DNA from: an uncultured Prevotellaceae bacterium
GTDB lineage: Bacteria > Bacteroidota > Bacteroidia > Bacteroidales > Muribaculaceae
Assembly (NCBI GenBank): GCA_900318255.1
Contig: ONJX01000029.1
Coordinates: 1 to 32,775, forward strand
Length of the DNA: 32,775 bases
Reading direction: 5' to 3'
Under the pieces are notes generated by a model. That model saw nothing but the letters and a program-made list of their open reading frames with translations, made no database searches and was not told where the DNA came from. A program made the position numbers and the translations under genes. Of the stretch, positions 1 through 7,928 are shown piece by piece; position 1 is the stretch's first letter; every line of letters begins with the position of its first letter.

Positions 1-1
1 G

Positions 2-70
2 GCCATCATGAAGATGGATGAAGACCAACAAACCATCTATGACTTGGTCAAAAAACACTGCCTCAAATGA
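2..70 (+). CDS. C-terminal end of a truncated gene, unidentified
   Basis: The window opens inside an open frame that reads 22 residues (AIMKMDEDQQTIYDLVKKHC followed by LK) and stops at the TGA at 68-70. The charged, helical-looking tail is plausible protein, but it is too short to assign to a family. The frame has no start in the window, so most of the gene lies to the left. A 29-bp direct repeat begins 28 bases after the stop, which could mean this is the end of a mobile-element gene; nothing in the residues shows that. It could also be a chance open frame. Confidence 0.35.
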   Translation, partial: AIMKMDEDQQTIYDLVKKHCLK

Positions 71-97
71 CTTGGGTGTCCCATTGACGAAAACAGG

Positions 98-180
98 AAA
101 AGAACCGACCCCTTTTTCCGATTTTTATTGTAAGACGATAAAAAACGGACAAAAAGAACCGACCCCTTTTTCCGATTTTT
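98..180. repeat. 29-bp direct repeat, two copies
   Basis: Two identical 29-base copies lie at 98-126 and 152-180, starting AAAAGAACCGACCCC and ending TTTTTCCGATTTTT. A 25-base A-rich spacer separates them, giving a 54-base period. Each copy runs from A-rich through GACCCC to T-rich. They sit between the truncated gene and the promoter of the next gene. They could be transposon-end or regulatory repeats; no inverted partner is visible in the window. Confidence 0.8.
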
Positions 181-211
181 TGGGGGTGTAGTGTAAAATA
201 ACCTTAAATTA

Positions 212-244
212 TTTGCATTTTACCACCAAAGTATATTATCTTTG
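212..244 (+). promoter_or_regulatory. Bacteroidetes-type promoter for the 149-aa gene
   Basis: A -33 element TTTG (212-215) and a -7 element TAtcTTTG (237-244) are separated by 21 bases, matching the Bacteroidetes sigma-ABfr consensus. The start codon at 291 lies 46 bases downstream, leaving a short leader. Confidence 0.75.
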
Positions 245-290
245 CACCGTGAATTTATTACTACTTTAAATCTAAACAACCAACACACTT

Positions 291-740
291 ATGAATTACT
301 TTAATCAGAGCGAGAGTGCTCAGCGTCGTGCCGAGCGCGACAGGGAGTTGACCCTTCTCTACTGTGAGATTTATGACAGCCTCAGGGCTAGTCGAGTGAA
401 AAACATGCGGCGCGTGGCGCTCACGATGGCGCTGGCCAGCGGCAGCCCTAGGTATCATGTGGGTTTTGACCGGGCCTATATCGTGGTGGCACAGCTGCTG
501 CGCGACCGCGGCGCCATTGCCTTCAAGAGCAGCTACATCCGCGACATGTGGCTCGAAATTACTGCCCGTGTGGAGCGCTTGATGCAGGAGTGTCGCCTGT
601 CGATAGCGCAGGCGGTGGAGCTTGTTCTCGAGCAGTGCCGCGCTTCTCGATTTTTCCTTGCTCCGGAACACGCGTGGGCCATCATCAAGCGTGAGTTGAG
701 CAAGATGAACTGCCGCCGACCTTATGGCCGTGTTGCATAG
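291..740 (+). CDS. Hypothetical protein, 149 aa
   Basis: I do not recognise this protein. It is basic and Arg-rich, begins MNYFNQSESAQRRAERDREL, and has no signal peptide or membrane segment, so it is probably cytoplasmic. The pattern of charged and hydrophobic residues suggests a mostly helical fold, with helices around residues 15-60, 85-115 and 125-145. The segment 62-90 (RAYIVVAQLLRDRGAI...SSYIRDMWLE) resembles a helix-turn-helix-like arrangement, but this is only an impression. The start follows a strong TTTG/TAtcTTTG promoter. Another small orphan gene follows after 43 bases on the same strand, so the two are probably cotranscribed. It could be a DNA-associated accessory protein, which is unsupported beyond its charge. 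Confidence 0.7.
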   Translation: MNYFNQSESAQRRAERDRELTLLYCEIYDSLRASRVKNMRRVALTMALASGSPRYHVGFDRAYIVVAQLLRDRGAIAFKSSYIRDMWLEITARVERLMQECRLSIAQAVELVLEQCRASRFFLAPEHAWAIIKRELSKMNCRRPYGRVA

Positions 741-783
741 CCGTTAACCATTTTCTACTAACTCAAATTAAGAAAAACACCCC

Positions 784-1227
784 ATGAAAAACAATGTAAT
801 CACCATCTATATTGATTTTGACGAAGTGCTCAACTATGTGTATGCCCAGAGTGCCTGGCATGCCGCCTATCACGAGGGGATGCGTGTGCTCACACCTGAC
901 AACCGCCGCATGCTGCTTCTCAAGCTCAAGGAGGGCTATGGCGACCTGCGCCAGCGCGTGATGGGCTATCTCACCAATGACAACTACAATCCTAACATAG
1001 AGTCGCGAAACATCATGATGACTTTTGCCTTCAGGCACAAGCAGCCAGCATCGATGGATGTAGCGCTGCACGACACTGTGGTGGCTCTGCTGGCCCATTT
1101 TGTGATGATGCGTTTCTATGGCGAGATTGACCTGCGTGGCGCCCAGTATGGCAACAGCATCTTCTACCTGGAGTGGCGCCGCTACAAGTCGAAGCTGCTG
1201 CTTGCCTTTGCCCACGACGAGATTTGA
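784..1227 (+). CDS. Hypothetical protein, 147 aa
   Basis: I do not recognise this protein. It starts MKNNVITIYIDFDEVLNYVY and has no signal peptide, so it is probably cytoplasmic. The first strand carries an IDFDE sequence, superficially like the DxD start of HAD-type folds, but I see no further HAD motifs. The middle (residues 38-65) is rich in Arg, Lys and Leu, and the C-terminus is aromatic (YLEWRRYKSKLLLAF). It lies 43 bases after the 149-aa gene with no separate promoter evident, and a hairpin terminator follows at 1250. The two genes probably form a small operon of unknown function. Confidence 0.7.
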   Translation: MKNNVITIYIDFDEVLNYVYAQSAWHAAYHEGMRVLTPDNRRMLLLKLKEGYGDLRQRVMGYLTNDNYNPNIESRNIMMTFAFRHKQPASMDVALHDTVVALLAHFVMMRFYGEIDLRGAQYGNSIFYLEWRRYKSKLLLAFAHDEI

Positions 1228-1249
1228 GCTATCGCTTGACGTGAAAAAG

Positions 1250-1287
1250 AATGGCTTGACAGAGTTGCTGCTGCCAAGCCATTTATT
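1250..1287. terminator. Hairpin terminator between convergent genes
   Basis: A perfect 9-bp stem AATGGCTTG (1250-1258) / CAAGCCATT (1275-1283) has a 16-base loop and a short T-rich tail. An A-rich run precedes it. It lies 22 bases after the 147-aa gene and before the end of the convergent GYF_2 gene, so it may serve both strands. Confidence 0.6.
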
Positions 1288-1313
1288 ATGTGCGTGTGGT
1301 TGAAGTGGATGTG

Positions 1314-2261
1314 TCATCGACCTATGTCATCGACTTGGTCCATCAGGTACTCGGCGCCTTCCCTGATTATCGCTTTTGCTCCATTCCTAAGGAACTCGTC
1401 GTTGATGGGAAGGTTTAGCGATGAGCCCTCGTTGTTGCCCTCGTTGCTGTCGTCGTGAGGGGGTAGCACGTTGTTGTTGCTAGGTTGGTCGCCAAACATC
1501 CTGTCGCCAATCATGTCCATAAGTCCATCTACGAGCATGTCGTCGAGATTCTCGCCATCGAACGAGAGGAATTCTCCCAGGCCTATGGCATCTTGCACAT
1601 ACTTAGATATTAGCTCATTGATTTTCTCGCCTAGCTGGTCTTTGTTGAAGGTGAACACATTTCCCAGTATGCCCAGCGACACTCGTGTCTTCTCGGCTCC
1701 GGTGTCGATGTATCCAATGGAGAACAGACCGTAGTTGTCAACCTTCACATATTCATCCACAGCGCTGCGGATGAGCCAGGTGGAAGCTGTTTTCACCACT
1801 CCTCCTATGAGTCCGTTCATGTTGAAGTTATCGACGGTCTCGGTAACCCATGCTCGCGACACGTTAGTGATCTCGCGGCTGTGGTCGTCCTTCTTGGGGT
1901 TAGTGATGGTGAGGATAATGGCCAGTGCCGCCACCACGCCCAGTGTCACCCACAGTGCGGTGCGCCGCTTCTTGGGCTTGGCGGCTCGTGGCGTTTCAAG
2001 ATGTGCTGCGCCTGCCATGCTGCTGTTCCACAGTGGTGGCACGGCAGCTCGTGGCGCCTCTTCTATTATCTCTTCATCACCATGTGAGGTAGAAGGCGAA
2101 TATGCGAGCATGTCTCTGAGCTCGTCGATGTGAGCGGCTAGAGTCCAGTTGTCCAGGCCGTTGTGCCACACGGGTGTGTTGGCATCTATACCCATCTCAC
2201 GGAGTTGGTCAATGGTGAAAGGCCCATGTTGTTCATCATTCTTAATAATAAAAAATTCCAT
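1314..2261 (-). CDS. GYF_2 (DUF4339)-domain membrane protein, 315 aa
   Basis: Residues 1-50 form a GYF_2/DUF4339-type domain, recognisable from GPFTIDQLREMGIDANTPVW and the following LDNWTLA. This domain is common at the N-terminus of Bacteroidetes membrane proteins and probably mediates protein interactions. A low-complexity linker follows (55-95), then a basic cluster KPKKRR (about 95-100) and one transmembrane helix (about 101-120, ALWVTLGVVAALAIILTIT). The remaining C-terminal region of about 190 residues is acidic and Asp/Asn/Gly-rich and probably lies outside the inner membrane. I recognise no catalytic motif there. The basic cluster before the helix suggests a cytoplasmic N-terminus. 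No promoter is clear in the 269-base divergent region upstream, which is shared with the Sel1 gene. Confidence 0.8.
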   Translation of the reverse strand: MEFFIIKNDEQHGPFTIDQLREMGIDANTPVWHNGLDNWTLAAHIDELRDMLAYSPSTSHGDEEIIEEAPRAAVPPLWNSSMAGAAHLETPRAAKPKKRRTALWVTLGVVAALAIILTITNPKKDDHSREITNVSRAWVTETVDNFNMNGLIGGVVKTASTWLIRSAVDEYVKVDNYGLFSIGYIDTGAEKTRVSLGILGNVFTFNKDQLGEKINELISKYVQDAIGLGEFLSFDGENLDDMLVDGLMDMIGDRMFGDQPSNNNVLPPHDDSNEGNNEGSSLNLPINDEFLRNGAKAIIREGAEYLMDQVDDIGR

Positions 2262-2450
2262 AGTGCTTAAAACGTTTTTTTAAGTGAAACAAAATTTTAA
2301 AATAGATATGTATAGAATTTTTTGTTTTTTGTCGTTTCGAACTATTAGATGACCGCGAGGGGTGCAGGTTTAACCGTCAAAATACAAAAAGCGTGCCAAT
2401 TTTAGTGAAAATTCATTTAGGTCGAGTTTTTATACATTTTGAAGTTGCGA

Positions 2451-2482
2451 TTTGCTAGGATGAAAAAAACTTATTATCTTTG
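2451..2482 (+). promoter_or_regulatory. Promoter for the Sel1-repeat gene
   Basis: TTTG (2451-2454) and TAtcTTTG (2475-2482) are separated by 20 bases, a near-ideal Bacteroidetes promoter, with the start codon 48 bases downstream. The rest of the 2262-2530 divergent region is AT-rich, and I see nothing else in it. Confidence 0.75.
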
Positions 2483-2530
2483 CGATGTGTAATTGCAGAG
2501 TAGAAATAATAACATTAAAACCAATACATT

Positions 2531-3256
2531 ATGAAGAAATCACTGTTATCACAACTGGCGGCTTGCCTGGCGCTGGTGATGCTTGTGGGCGCAAGTGCCG
2601 AGGCGCAGACGGGCAAGATTCCATCCACACTCTCGGGCAAGGCGCGGGAGTATTACGTTGGTGCCCAGCAGGGCGACGAGTTCTCGATGGTGGCACTTGC
2701 CGTGTGCTACCAGAATGGCGACTGTGCGCCGCAAGACTGCGACATGGCTAGAGATTGGTACCAGCGGGCGGCCGAGAAAGGCAATGTCATTGCGCAGTAC
2801 AACCTGGGTGTGATCTATGACGAGGGTACTTGCGTGCCACGGGATTATAACTTGGCGGCGTTGTGGTATGAGAGGGCAGCCTTGCAAGGCGACGCGCTAG
2901 CGCAGTGTGGCATAGGCAGCTGCTTTTTCAATGGCGAGGGCCGCAAGCAAGACTACAAGAGGGCGTTCTCCTGGTATGAGAAAGCTGCCCTGCAAGGTAA
3001 TGCTGTGGGTCAGCGCTGCTTGGGCATCTGCTACGACGAGGGCAAGGGTGTGAAGAAGAACCAGAAGAAGGCCGCCGAGTGGTATCTCAAGGCTGCCGAG
3101 CAGGGCGACATCGATGCTCAATACAACTTGGGAGTGTTGTACTATGATGGCAAGGGCGTGAAGAAGAGCAAGAGCAAAGCCGCCGAGTGGCTAGGCAAGG
3201 CTGCCGCCCAGGGCGATGCCGACGCCGTGGAGCTGCTCCAAAAGATTACTAAATAG
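2531..3256 (+). CDS. Secreted Sel1-repeat (TPR-like) protein, 241 aa
   Basis: A signal peptide (residues 1-25, cleavage after ASAEA/AEAQ) is followed by five Sel1-like repeats of about 36 residues covering 50-236. Each shows the family pattern A.YNLG..Y..G.GV..D...A..WY.KAA.QGD. The last two are the most canonical (CYDEGKGVKKNQKKAAEWY and YYDGKGVKKSKSKAAEW). Sel1 repeats form an alpha-solenoid that scaffolds protein-protein contacts; the family has no enzymatic activity. The mature protein should be periplasmic or surface-exposed, and its partner is unknown. The start is set by the signal peptide and by the promoter 48 bases upstream. A strong terminator follows 17 bases after the stop. Confidence 0.9.
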   Translation: MKKSLLSQLAACLALVMLVGASAEAQTGKIPSTLSGKAREYYVGAQQGDEFSMVALAVCYQNGDCAPQDCDMARDWYQRAAEKGNVIAQYNLGVIYDEGTCVPRDYNLAALWYERAALQGDALAQCGIGSCFFNGEGRKQDYKRAFSWYEKAALQGNAVGQRCLGICYDEGKGVKKNQKKAAEWYLKAAEQGDIDAQYNLGVLYYDGKGVKKSKSKAAEWLGKAAAQGDADAVELLQKITK

Positions 3257-3273
3257 CCACTGCCAAGTAGTTA

Positions 3274-3323
3274 AAAAACAATTAGCAGAGCATCAAAATT
3301 TTGATACTCTGCTAATTGTTTTT
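3274..3323. terminator. Strong bidirectional hairpin terminator
   Basis: Two 25-base arms (3274-3298 and 3299-3323) pair with one C-A mismatch. The outer ends are AAAAACAATTAGCAGAG and CTCTGCTAATTGTTTTT. The stem ends in A and T runs, so it works as an intrinsic terminator in either direction, serving the Sel1 gene (+) and the convergent DUF4923-like gene (-). Confidence 0.85.
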
Positions 3324-3371
3324 GTTCTAGAATGTTAGGTGGTAGAAACTACTAATGTCTCTCCCTATCCA

Positions 3372-4091
3372 TTATTTGTATTTAGCCATGTCAAATCCCA
3401 TGCGCACGCCGTTGTACTGGCTAGCGAGGGCGTTGATGGCGCTGTTGCCGCCGCTGGCGCTAAGGGCTTGAAGCACGCTGGTGAGCACCTTGGCCTCCAT
3501 GGTGAATGACAAGCCATTGCCAACGCGGGTGACGAACATGGGAATCACACCTCCTGAGGTCTTAAGGTTGAGCTTGCCGCTGCTGGGGTCATAAGTGTAG
3601 GTGCCATTAAATGATGCACCCTTTAACACACCCTCGAAGTTGCCGTTCTGGTCAAAAGCAAAGCCAGTGTTGTTGCTTGCAAAGCCCAGGCTCTTGAAGG
3701 TGCTGTTGAGCTTCTGCTTGATTTGATTAGCAGCTGTGGCTCCACCAGCGTTAACGAGCGAGCTCTGGTTGGTGAAGGAGCATCCTGGCTGGGCATATAT
3801 CCAAGTGCCCACGAGGTCGTTCTTGTTGAGTCTTGCGTTTCCCACCACCATGTCGGTCAAGTTGCTAGAGGTGTTGTTGTCGGTAAGGAGCATGCCGCCG
3901 AGCAGTCCTCCGCCCGAGCCTGCCATGCCGCCAAGCACGCTACCGAGCACGCTGCCAAGCACATTGCCAGTGGTGTTAGTAGTGGTAGTAGTTCCCAATC
4001 CCAGCAGGTTGCCTAGCAGGCCACCATTGCCGCAGCTGCTCATCAGCAGCATTGCCGATAAAGCGATTGAATAGATAGTCTTTTTTACCAT
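3372..4091 (-). CDS. DUF4923-like lipoprotein, 239 aa
   Basis: A type II signal peptide has the lipobox LMSSC with Cys20, so the mature protein should be lipid-anchored. Residues 22-70 are Gly/Leu/Thr-rich low complexity (LLGNLLGLGTTTTTNTT and repeated LGSVLGS), probably a flexible tether. From about residue 85 the pattern LNKNDLVGTWIYAQPGCSF...AANQIKQKLNSTFKSLGF...FAFDQNGNFEGVLKG...FNGTYTYDPSSGKLNL matches my memory of the Bacteroidales DUF4923 family, a lipocalin-like beta-sandwich domain of unknown function. It is a single-gene unit with its own -7 element upstream and a shared terminator downstream. No ligand can be assigned from sequence. Confidence 0.8.
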   Translation of the reverse strand: MVKKTIYSIALSAMLLMSSCGNGGLLGNLLGLGTTTTTNTTGNVLGSVLGSVLGGMAGSGGGLLGGMLLTDNNTSSNLTDMVVGNARLNKNDLVGTWIYAQPGCSFTNQSSLVNAGGATAANQIKQKLNSTFKSLGFASNNTGFAFDQNGNFEGVLKGASFNGTYTYDPSSGKLNLKTSGGVIPMFVTRVGNGLSFTMEAKVLTSVLQALSASGGNSAINALASQYNGVRMGFDMAKYK

Positions 4092-4156
4092 AATCGTAGT
4101 GTTTTAAAGTTTATTTATAAATTAGTGTAAGCATTTAGATTATTTGTATTATTTTG

Positions 4157-4164
4157 CAAATGTA
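4157..4164 (-). promoter_or_regulatory. -7 element for the DUF4923-like gene
   Basis: Read on the minus strand, the sequence is TAcaTTTG, matching the Bacteroidetes -7 consensus and lying 65 bases upstream of the start at 4091. No convincing TTTG -33 box is seen at the usual spacing. Confidence 0.5.
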
Positions 4165-4269
4165 GTAAATAAATGTGAGAAAAGAATAAAAAATGCACTT
4201 TTTCATACTATTTTTTATTCATTCGCCTCTTTTTCGAGCCATTTTCTTGGCGTTTTCGCCAAAAACACC

Positions 4270-4277
4270 TACTTTTG
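4270..4277 (+). promoter_or_regulatory. -7 element for the 128-aa lipoprotein gene
   Basis: TActTTTG lies 20 bases before ATG 4298. Because this promoter lies inside the longest open frame from 4193, it argues for the downstream start. Confidence 0.6.
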
Positions 4278-4297
4278 CAGTCGCAAAAAATGACGAA

Positions 4298-4684
4298 ATG
4301 AGGAAGTTTTTATTATCACTAGTTTTGCTGCTGGCATTCTCGGCGCTGCTTAGCGGCACTTTCACGGGGTGTAGAAGTGAGGAAAAGCCGGGCGACACCA
4401 TCGACACGGCGGTTGTGAAGCCTCAGCAGCTCAAGTCGATGCCTGAAGAAGGTGACACCCTTGACGAGAAGACCGTCACGGGCACTGTGATTGACGGCTC
4501 GCAGAACATGGTGATTATGGAGACGCCAAGTGGAGACTCCAAGGAGTTTAACTACAATAGCGACAACTACGAGCCCAGCGACATGTATGACTGGGATTTG
4601 GACGAGAACAACAAGATTACAGTCACTTACGTTGAGCTTCAACCAGGAGTGGATAGCGTGATACGCATCGAGAAAGCCCAGTGA
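4298..4684 (+). CDS. Small putative lipoprotein, 128 aa
   Basis: The open frame extends back to 4193. I choose ATG 4298 because it gives a clean signal sequence (MRKFLLSLVLLLAFSALLSG) and follows a TActTTTG promoter element. A cysteine at residue 25 (TFTGC) is a plausible though atypical lipobox. The mature part is acidic (SEEKPGDTIDT...) with a compact beta-rich region around 65-125 (TVTGTVIDGSQNMVIMETPSG; KITVTYVELQPGVDSVIRIEK). This resembles small Bacteroidales lipoproteins of unknown function, perhaps OB-fold-like. tRNA-Gly follows 34 bases downstream on the same strand. Confidence 0.75.
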   Translation: MRKFLLSLVLLLAFSALLSGTFTGCRSEEKPGDTIDTAVVKPQQLKSMPEEGDTLDEKTVTGTVIDGSQNMVIMETPSGDSKEFNYNSDNYEPSDMYDWDLDENNKITVTYVELQPGVDSVIRIEKAQ

Positions 4685-4718
4685 AGCGCATCGAGAGTGA
4701 AATGACAAAATACAGTGT

Positions 4719-4791
4719 GCGGTAGTAGCTCAGTTGGTAGAGCATCAGCTTCCCAAGCTGAGGGCCGCGGGTTCGAGCCCCGTTTACCGCT
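4719..4791 (+). tRNA. tRNA-Gly (anticodon CCC)
   Basis: A full cloverleaf can be drawn. The acceptor stem pairs GCGGTAG with TTACCGC (one terminal G-T pair), and the D-arm is GCTC/GAGC. The anticodon loop is TTCCCAA with anticodon CCC at 4752-4754, and the T-arm is GCGGG/CCCGT around TTCGAGC. The discriminator base is T and CCA is not encoded. It reads GGG codons. Confidence 0.93.
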
Positions 4792-4798
4792 CAAGAGT

Positions 4799-4842
4799 TC
4801 AAAGCGCCGAGCATCAAGAGAAATTGATGCACGGCGCTTTGA
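4799..4842 (+). terminator. Hairpin downstream of tRNA-Gly
   Basis: An outer stem TCAAAGCGCCG (4799-4809) / CGGCGCTTTGA (4832-4842) encloses an inner stem GCATCA/TGATGC (4811-4816/4825-4830), with single-A bulges between them. It starts 8 bases after the tRNA and probably ends its transcript, although the T-tract is weak. From here to 5127 I see only the receptor promoter and leader. Confidence 0.65.
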
Positions 4843-5014
4843 TTTGTTGGTGCCATCCTGCTTGCCTTAGTTTCTCATGGCATGAAGGTCTTATTTGCTG
4901 AAAATATTGCAGATGCCTCGATGGCACAAAATGTTTTTATCAGGTATTTTTCAAAAAGTGGTGTGAATAGAGAAAAACTTTTTGTTTTTTATGCGCTAAT
5001 AGTCAAAAAAGTTG

Positions 5015-5022
5015 TATCTTTG
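5015..5022 (+). promoter_or_regulatory. -7 element for the TonB-dependent receptor operon
   Basis: TAtcTTTG followed by an A-tract, with a leader of about 100 bases before ATG 5128. The -33 box is unclear. The long leader could hold post-transcriptional control, but I see no strong hairpin in it. Confidence 0.55.
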
Positions 5023-5127
5023 AAAAAAAATATGCCGAGTGTGGTATAAACGCTTAGTGAGATTAACTTTTTTTAGGTTAAGTGCGTTAATATCGAAACA
5101 TAAACATTATTAATCAAAATACTATTT

Positions 5128-7878
5128 ATGAGACTAAAACTAACATTGCTTCTAATGCTCTTTTTGAGCCTGCCGGTGGCGGCTCAGACTGGGCTGCGAG
5201 GCATCGTGGTTGACTCAAGGACCAATGTGCCAGTGGTGGGTGCTACTGTGCTGCTCGACGAGCAGGGCGCCAGTGCCATCACCGGGCCCAGTGGCGACTT
5301 TGTCATCACCGATGCCAAGCCAGGAAACGACCGCCTGCTCATTCTCAACTACGGCTATCGCGACCTGGTGCTTGATGTCGTTGTTCTTAACGGCATCGAT
5401 GACTTGGGAACTATCAAGCTGACCCCCACTTCCTCTACTATGGAGGACGAGAACACCGAGAATGCCGAGATAGTGCTCACCGAGTCGATGCTTGAGGACG
5501 AGGAAGGTAACGCCCAGCAAGTGGGGGCTCTCACCGGAGCTACCGACAACCCCTACTACAAGGCTACTAACTACAACTTCAGCACGATGCGTTTCCGCAT
5601 TCGTGGTTACAACAATGAGTATAGCCAGACCTACATCAACGGCATCAACTTCAATGATGCTGCCCGTGGCAGGTTCAACTACTCGATGATTGGTGGTATG
5701 AACCAGGCCTTCAAGAGCCGTAGTGTGGGCTATGCCACCGAGGCTACCAGCTTTGGCTTTGGCGACATTGGTGGCGCTACTAACATCTTTACTCATGCCA
5801 AGGACTATGCCCCTGGATTCAGAGGCAGTATCGCCTACACTAACAGCAACTATCGCTGGCGTGGCATGATAACCTATAGCACAGGCTTGAACAAGCACGG
5901 CTGGGCGATGACCCTGAGCGCCATAGCCCGCTATGCTGGCGAGGGCATTATCCCTGGCTCGTTCTACAATAGCTGGGGAGCCTTCTTGGCATTGCAAAAG
6001 GTGATTAACTCGCAGCACTCGGTGTCGCTCACCGTGTTTGGCGCACCCACCAAGCGTGCCAGCAATGCCGCCACCTTTGAAGAGGCTTATAATCTTGCCG
6101 GCAACAACCTCTATAATGTGAACTGGGGTTGGCAAGAGGGAAAGAAGCGCAATGCTAAGGTGGTAAACTCCTTTGACCCAACAGCCATCTTGAGCTGGTT
6201 GTGGACACCCAAGACTGGAGTGTCGCTCAACACTGGTCTTGCTTTCCACAAGTCGTTTTATGCCTCTAGTGCCCTGAACTGGTACAACTCGCGCGACCCT
6301 CGTCCCGACTACTACCGCTATCTCCCGTCTTATTATGCTACCACCAGTCCTGAGACTGCCGAGCTCTTTGAGTGGGAATGGCTCAACATGGAAGAGAAGC
6401 GTCAGCTCAACTGGGCAAACCTGTATCAGGTGAACTATCTCAACAACTTGGAGACTGATAATGGCGGCGAGGACAAGGGCTCGAGCTATGTGATTGAGAA
6501 GCGCCACAGCAACCAGTTTAACTGGATGCTCAGCAGCAACCTCAACATGAGAATCTCGCCAGTGCTCTCGTTGCAGGGAGGAGTGAGTGCCAACTATAGC
6601 CGTTCGTCTTATTTCAAGACGATGAAAGACCTGCTGGGCGGACGCTACTGGCTCGACGTGGACCAGTATGCCGAGCGTGATTTCCCTGGCGACGCCGAGA
6701 TGCTCCAGAACGACCTGGAGAATCCTAACCGCCGCATCCTCAAGGGCGACCGCTTTGGCTATGACTATAACATCAACTCCATCACTGGCCGCTTGTGGTT
6801 GCAGAATGTGGTGAACCTCAACAAGTTTGACATCAACTATGGCGCTCAGGTGAGTGCTACCACCTTCCAGCGCGACGGTAAGATGCGCAACGGTCGTGCC
6901 CCCGAGAACTCTCTGGGCAAGGGCAAGAGCCACAGCTTCATCAACTATGCTGTGAAGGCAGGCGTCATCTTCAAGATTGATGGCCGCAACAACATCCAGG
7001 CTCATGCCTACTATGGCACCCGTGCTCCTGAATACTACAATGCCTATATCTCGCCACGCATCAAGGACGATGTGATTGCCAACCTCAAGAGCGCCCGCAT
7101 CCTCTCGGGCGACATAGGCTATGTGTGGAACTATCGCAGGTTCATGGGCTCAATCACTGGCTTCTGGACCGAGTTCTGGGACATGACCGAGAGAACTTCG
7201 TTCTATGACGACTACAATAGCACCTTCGTCAACTATGCCCTCACAGGCGTGCGCAAGGAGCATAAGGGCGTGGAGATAGGCGCTGCCTACAAGATCACTC
7301 CCTCGCTCACCCTCAACGCCGCGGCTACCGTTGCCCGCTATCAGTACAAGAACCGCCCACTAGGAACTCGCAGCTTTGAGAATGGCTCGGTAGAGGACGT
7401 TACTCAAACCGTCTATCTGAAGAACTTCTATGTGAGCGGCACACCGCAAGAGGCTTACAGCCTGGGCATCAACTGGAGCGCGCCTAACATGTGGTTCTTT
7501 GAGATCAATGGCGTGTGGATGAACCGCTCTTATGTTGACCTCTCGCCCATTCGCCACGAGGTGCTTCCCGAGCTCTACACCGTGGCTAGCAGCGAGCAGG
7601 AGCTCATGCAGATGATGCAGGACATTGGCAAGCAAGAGAAGCTCAACGAGGCCCTTGTAATCAACATGAGCATAGGCAAGGTGATATACCTGAGCCGCTC
7701 GTCGTCGCTCAACCTCAACCTGAGTCTTAACAACTTGCTTAACAACACCAATATCCAGACTGGTGGTTATCAGCAAGGTCGTTTTGACTACAAGAACTAC
7801 ACCACAGCCAAGTTCCCCAACAAGTATTACTACGCGCAAGGTTTCCGCATGTACTTGAACGTGGGAGTGAGATTCTAA
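5128..7878 (+). CDS. TonB-dependent receptor with N-terminal carboxypeptidase-regulatory-like domain, 916 aa
   Basis: A signal peptide (residues 1-19, ending LPVAAQ) leads to a CarboxypepD_reg-like beta-sandwich (about 22-100: GLRGIVVDSRTNVPVVGATVLL...FVITDAKPGN). This is the N-terminal extension typical of Bacteroidetes outer-membrane receptors. A plug domain follows (about 120-225, with RFRIRGYNNEYSQTYINGINFND and GFGDIGGATNIFT), then a 22-strand-type barrel of alternating hydrophobic and aromatic strands, ending in ...FRMYLNVGVRF with the terminal Phe expected for barrel insertion. Receptors of this class import bound ligands into the periplasm using TonB-ExbBD energy. The partner is not SusD but the lipoprotein starting 50 bases downstream, almost certainly in the same operon. 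The substrate cannot be read from sequence. Confidence 0.93.
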   Translation: MRLKLTLLLMLFLSLPVAAQTGLRGIVVDSRTNVPVVGATVLLDEQGASAITGPSGDFVITDAKPGNDRLLILNYGYRDLVLDVVVLNGIDDLGTIKLTPTSSTMEDENTENAEIVLTESMLEDEEGNAQQVGALTGATDNPYYKATNYNFSTMRFRIRGYNNEYSQTYINGINFNDAARGRFNYSMIGGMNQAFKSRSVGYATEATSFGFGDIGGATNIFTHAKDYAPGFRGSIAYTNSNYRWRGMITYSTGLNKHGWAMTLSAIARYAGEGIIPGSFYNSWGAFLALQKVINSQHSVSLTVFGAPTKRASNAATFEEAYNLAGNNLYNVNWGWQEGKKRNAKVVNSFDPTAILSWLWTPKTGVSLNTGLAFHKSFYASSALNWYNSRDPRPDYYRYLPSYYATTSPETAELFEWEWLNMEEKRQLNWANLYQVNYLNNLETDNGGEDKGSSYVIEKRHSNQFNWMLSSNLNMRISPVLSLQGGVSANYSRSSYFKTMKDLLGGRYWLDVDQYAERDFPGDAEMLQNDLENPNRRILKGDRFGYDYNINSITGRLWLQNVVNLNKFDINYGAQVSATTFQRDGKMRNGRAPENSLGKGKSHSFINYAVKAGVIFKIDGRNNIQAHAYYGTRAPEYYNAYISPRIKDDVIANLKSARILSGDIGYVWNYRRFMGSITGFWTEFWDMTERTSFYDDYNSTFVNYALTGVRKEHKGVEIGAAYKITPSLTLNAAATVARYQYKNRPLGTRSFENGSVEDVTQTVYLKNFYVSGTPQEAYSLGINWSAPNMWFFEINGVWMNRSYVDLSPIRHEVLPELYTVASSEQELMQMMQDIGKQEKLNEALVINMSIGKVIYLSRSSSLNLNLSLNNLLNNTNIQTGGYQQGRFDYKNYTTAKFPNKYYYAQGFRMYLNVGVRF

Positions 7879-7928
7879 GCACACACATTTTTATATATAT
7901 TGAAATAATCAAAAATAAGATATACACT

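Noticed and set aside
3372..4091. Plus-strand frames opposite the DUF4923-like gene (97 and 112 aa)
   Set aside because: They are shadows of the low-complexity Gly/Leu/Thr region on the minus strand.
4719..4842. Possible integration site at tRNA-Gly
   Set aside because: There is no duplicated tRNA 3' end, no integrase and no change in gene content next to it; the following hairpin is an ordinary terminator.
5215..7005. 596-aa minus-strand open frame
   Set aside because: It is antisense to the TonB-dependent receptor and has no recognisable domain or promoter.
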